Assembly: GCF_947172395.1 (NCBI RefSeq)
Contig: NC_069099.1
Span: 15,629,740-15,693,739, forward strand
DNA: 64,000 nucleotides
Direction: 5' to 3'
Origin: Bicyclus anynana
Lineage: Eukaryota > Arthropoda > Insecta > Lepidoptera > Nymphalidae
The stretch's first letter is position 1, and every line of letters begins with the position of its first letter. Below the pieces are notes generated by a model that ran no database searches, was not told the origin of the DNA, and saw only the letters and a list, made by a program, of their open reading frames with translations. Both the position numbers and the translations under genes were made by a program. This document shows positions 61,436 through 64,000 of this stretch, piece after piece.

Positions 61436-62069
61436 ACCAGATCGAAAAATTACCATCTCTGACTTTCGCACATTGTATCTTAATCCATGAGTATCTTAGC
61501 ATACATAAACATAGATTTTGTATGAGCCACACCTTGGTATTTAATATCTGTACATTACCACATTCTGGCAAAATGAATTTGAATTTGAAATATTTGGTTA
61601 CCCTATAAACTCTTATCAGTGTAGGCCAGATTACACTCGAAATTAATCGAGCTTAAAAAATAGTTATCTACAGATATTAAATCATAATTTTTTTAACGAT
61701 AAGCCCAAAACATTTGTTTTTTTATTAATTATGTTCACTTCTCGCGGATCGTTTAGATTTCATCAAAGTATCTAATACCACCAAATATCTAATTAAGTAC
61801 CTACGTAGGAAATATTATAATTTTATCAAAAGTGGAGATCTGCAAAAAGTACCTCTATCTAATAGGTACCTACTACCTACATATTTATAACATTACCTCC
61901 TCAAACTTGCTGTCTGTTTATCTGCCTGTTCGCGATAGACTCTGCTTAGTGGGAGCTAGATTATTCATATTTTATAAATCTACAAAAAAAAGTTTGCGAT
62001 GGATCTAAATTTTAAGGATAGATTTTCTAGATTCCTTTCAAACGCCAAAAAAGGTACGGTGCATAACCA
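61436..62069. other. Intergenic, AT-rich
   Basis: No gene or repeat is recognised. Confidence 0.3.
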
Positions 62070-62345
62070 ATGATAATTTCATACTATAGATCGGTTACGT
62101 CCCTACAAAATCACCGTAAAAAGTGATCCGAGTAATAAGCTACAAAACTGAGCGCACACATGCACAATTTTGTCTTTAATTCCATTATTTATTTATTTAT
62201 TTATGTATATATAGTTTTCCACTTCCGCAACTCGACATTGTAGGTATTATTTGTTTAAATAACGTTCGTTGTTGACCACAATTAACATTAAAATGTGGAA
62301 ACCTCTTTTGAGCGCCTCATTTTTCTTGACATTAATAGATACTAC
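62070..62345 (+). repeat. Dispersed repeat family D, copy 3
   Basis: 'tgataatttcatactataga' to 'gagcgcctcatttttcttga', with (ttta)n in the middle. Confidence 0.78.
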
Positions 62346-62925
62346 GTGTATTTAAGTATGGTAAGGTTTTCATTGATTTCCTCCAGACAAAGTCGAGGGC
62401 GTTTGTAATTATTAATTAATATTTTGCTTTGACATCTTCTAAGTATCTAAGATATTTTGTATTCTTCTAATCGGCTCGAAAAACCTAGAGTCTAGTGCTA
62501 TAAACTCAGTTAAACAGTAAGGAGTAAGTAACTCTAGTCTGTGGTCTATGTCTATGGTCAATTCTAAATTCTAATGTCATTGTCATAATGTCATTCATGT
62601 CATTGTCAATTGAAATATACCAAAAGCGGCTTGAGAACGTGAAAACTGAAAATTGAAAACGATTTTTTTCCAATAATTGAAATAGTTTTAATTATATTTA
62701 GTAATAAAATAATAATTGTAAAGCGGCGCAAACGATGGAAGCTGAGCTCGGACATAAATTTGGTCTATTCCTTACCTTCAGTACATAAATAAAAATTTTA
62801 AACGTTTCCCACGATTTTGTATTGTATAGAATCTGTACAACAAATATTTTAGGGCCCTGTTTTAATGTATAACTGTTCACTAATAACTTTGATAATTTCT
62901 CACCCGTAGTTGTTAAGAATTTAAG
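62346..62925. other. Upstream region of the AKAP17A-like gene
   Basis: Presumed promoter and 5' UTR. There is a short tandem 'aatgtcattgtc' repeat at about 62571-62605. No TATA box; this would fit a housekeeping promoter, but that is inference. Confidence 0.4.
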
Positions 62926-63842
62926 ATGAGTATTCAAGTATGTAGGGACATTTCAGACGCTGTGGCCCTGTATCTACCTCAGCGTTTGTATCTAAAATCG
63001 TTTGCAAAGCTAAACATTTCTGTCCAGCTCCCATCACACAAGGTGCACGGCAAGTCGATATCCAACTGGGAATTAATGGAGAAGTTACGGAAAATGATCC
63101 ACCCTGAGAGTTTCTCAATATTGAAAGTGTCTAAGCATAGTTCGGAAGTGATAAGGTTCGACGCAGAGCTCGAGAATAGGACGAAGTTGGAACGTGTGTT
63201 AGCGCGCTTGGAAGACAGGATAATACAGTTGAATGACTACCCGGACCCATTGAAGGTAAAAGTCAGCGAATGCAAGTCTGACTTCCCCAGTCGACACTCC
63301 TGGGACTCCTTCTTCCGCGACGCGACCGACATGGACGAAATGAAGCCAGGCGAGCGACCTGACACGATACATATAAGAAACTTGCCCATCCGTTGGTTCA
63401 TTCATGAGAGAGATAGAGACGAAGATACAATGCCTTCGGAGAGTTTATTTAAAAAAGTGTTCGATAAATATGGTCCAATAAGACAAGTAGATGTACCCGC
63501 AGCTGATCCATTCCGTATGCAAATGAAGGCTCCAATGAGAGGCATAACTACCCCGCCCCAAGACTTTGCATTGTACTTTGAAGGGTACATTCAGTTTAGT
63601 GAATACGCTGGGTTCGTGAGATGCATGGATGCATTGAGAGGTCGCAAGTTACTCAGACGTGGTGATGACATTGCAGAATGGTGTCCAATATATGTAGACT
63701 TTGATAAAACTAAACACATGACAGATGCGTCGGTGAAGAGAAGGTCTATTGTACGTGAGAGGCTTACGGCTAGACAGAGAGCCAAGGATGAGGAAGAGAA
63801 ACAGGAGAAAGAGAAGATTGCCAAGCGGGAGGCTAGAGAGCG
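62926..63842 (+). CDS. AKAP17A: AKAP17A (XE7/SFRS17A-like) first coding exon, gene continues beyond window
   Basis: The ATG at 62926 (context aagATGagt) opens 305 codons plus two bases, ending at a consensus donor CG|GTAAGC (63843). The next in-frame codon in the intron is TAA, which supports splicing here. I recognise the N-terminus of the AKAP17A family: SIQVCRDISDAV, KSISNWELMEKL and DFPSRHSWDSFFRDA, followed by GERPDTIHIRNLP. An RRM-like domain covers about 146-260 (RNLPIRWF as RNP2-like, FEGYIQFSEYAGF as RNP1-like). After it comes a highly charged Arg/Glu/Lys helix (270-305), probably coiled coil. Vertebrate AKAP17A is a nuclear-speckle splicing regulator that anchors protein kinase A. 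The anchoring helix, if conserved, would lie in later exons. Confidence 0.92.
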
Positions 63843-64000
63843 GTAAGCCATCCAATATATTATGTATAATAACTATAATTTTAGAGATGCTGCTCTTGAT
63901 GTTACTATTATGTATAATATAAACTCTCAGTCTGTTACTGAAGAAGGGTTTATTAGAATAAGTGGAAGCTTTAATTCAGCATTAGACTGTTTGCAAAAAT
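63843..64000 (+). other. First intron of the AKAP17A-like gene (5' part)
   Basis: Starts GTAAGC. AT-rich with no further coding sequence before the window ends. Confidence 0.6.

Noticed and set aside
63199..63855. Minus-strand ORFs opposite the AKAP17A exon
   Set aside because: Shadows of a conserved, well recognised plus-strand coding exon.

Overview
This is insect nuclear DNA, almost certainly lepidopteran. It holds short intron-rich genes in AT-rich, repeat-dense sequence. Two tRNA-headed SINE families, RTE-type LINE 3' fragments ending in (GAT/ATG)n and several short dispersed repeats fill most of the space between and inside genes. No species is assigned.

Region by region: 1-2,100 holds repeat fragments and two tight hairpins. 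2,101-6,715 is a minus-strand Ty3/Gypsy LTR retrotransposon with near-identical 323-bp LTRs, a target-site duplication, an intact gag, a canonical A AAA AAC slippery site before the gag stop, and a pol broken inside RNase H. 6,717-29,700 is gene-poor and repeat-rich; its only non-transposon candidate is an unidentified 215-codon ORF at 22,243-22,890 next to repeated 'YPHLLF' modules. 29,753-44,557 is a complete nine-exon cytochrome P450 on the minus strand (641 codons by my splicing). 44,560-52,200 is repeats, including a 0.4-kb GGGGTA-type G-rich array. 52,252-60,829 is a complete eight-exon secreted serine protease homolog on the minus strand (225 aa) with all three catalytic residues replaced. 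62,926-63,842 is the first coding exon of an AKAP17A (XE7/SFRS17A-like) gene on the plus strand, running off the window.

The three host genes show no functional link: P450 oxidation at the ER, a secreted pseudo-protease, and a nuclear splicing/anchoring factor. The most unusual structures are in the P450 gene. Two minisatellites lie just downstream of exons 2 and 8, and each shares a core with the exon it abuts: a ~34-bp unit carrying the exon 2 splice donor, and a 25-bp unit, partly in a 75-bp higher-order pattern, sharing 17 bp with the start of exon 8. Exon 3 carries an in-frame, Asn-rich insertion of about 118 codons between normal P450 segments. In the protease homolog, exon 3 has been tandemly copied into two decayed relics, and two large hairpins sit in its introns.

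Exon boundaries were worked out by hand from GT/AG sites, reading-frame phase and family resemblance. Repeat boundaries are approximate.
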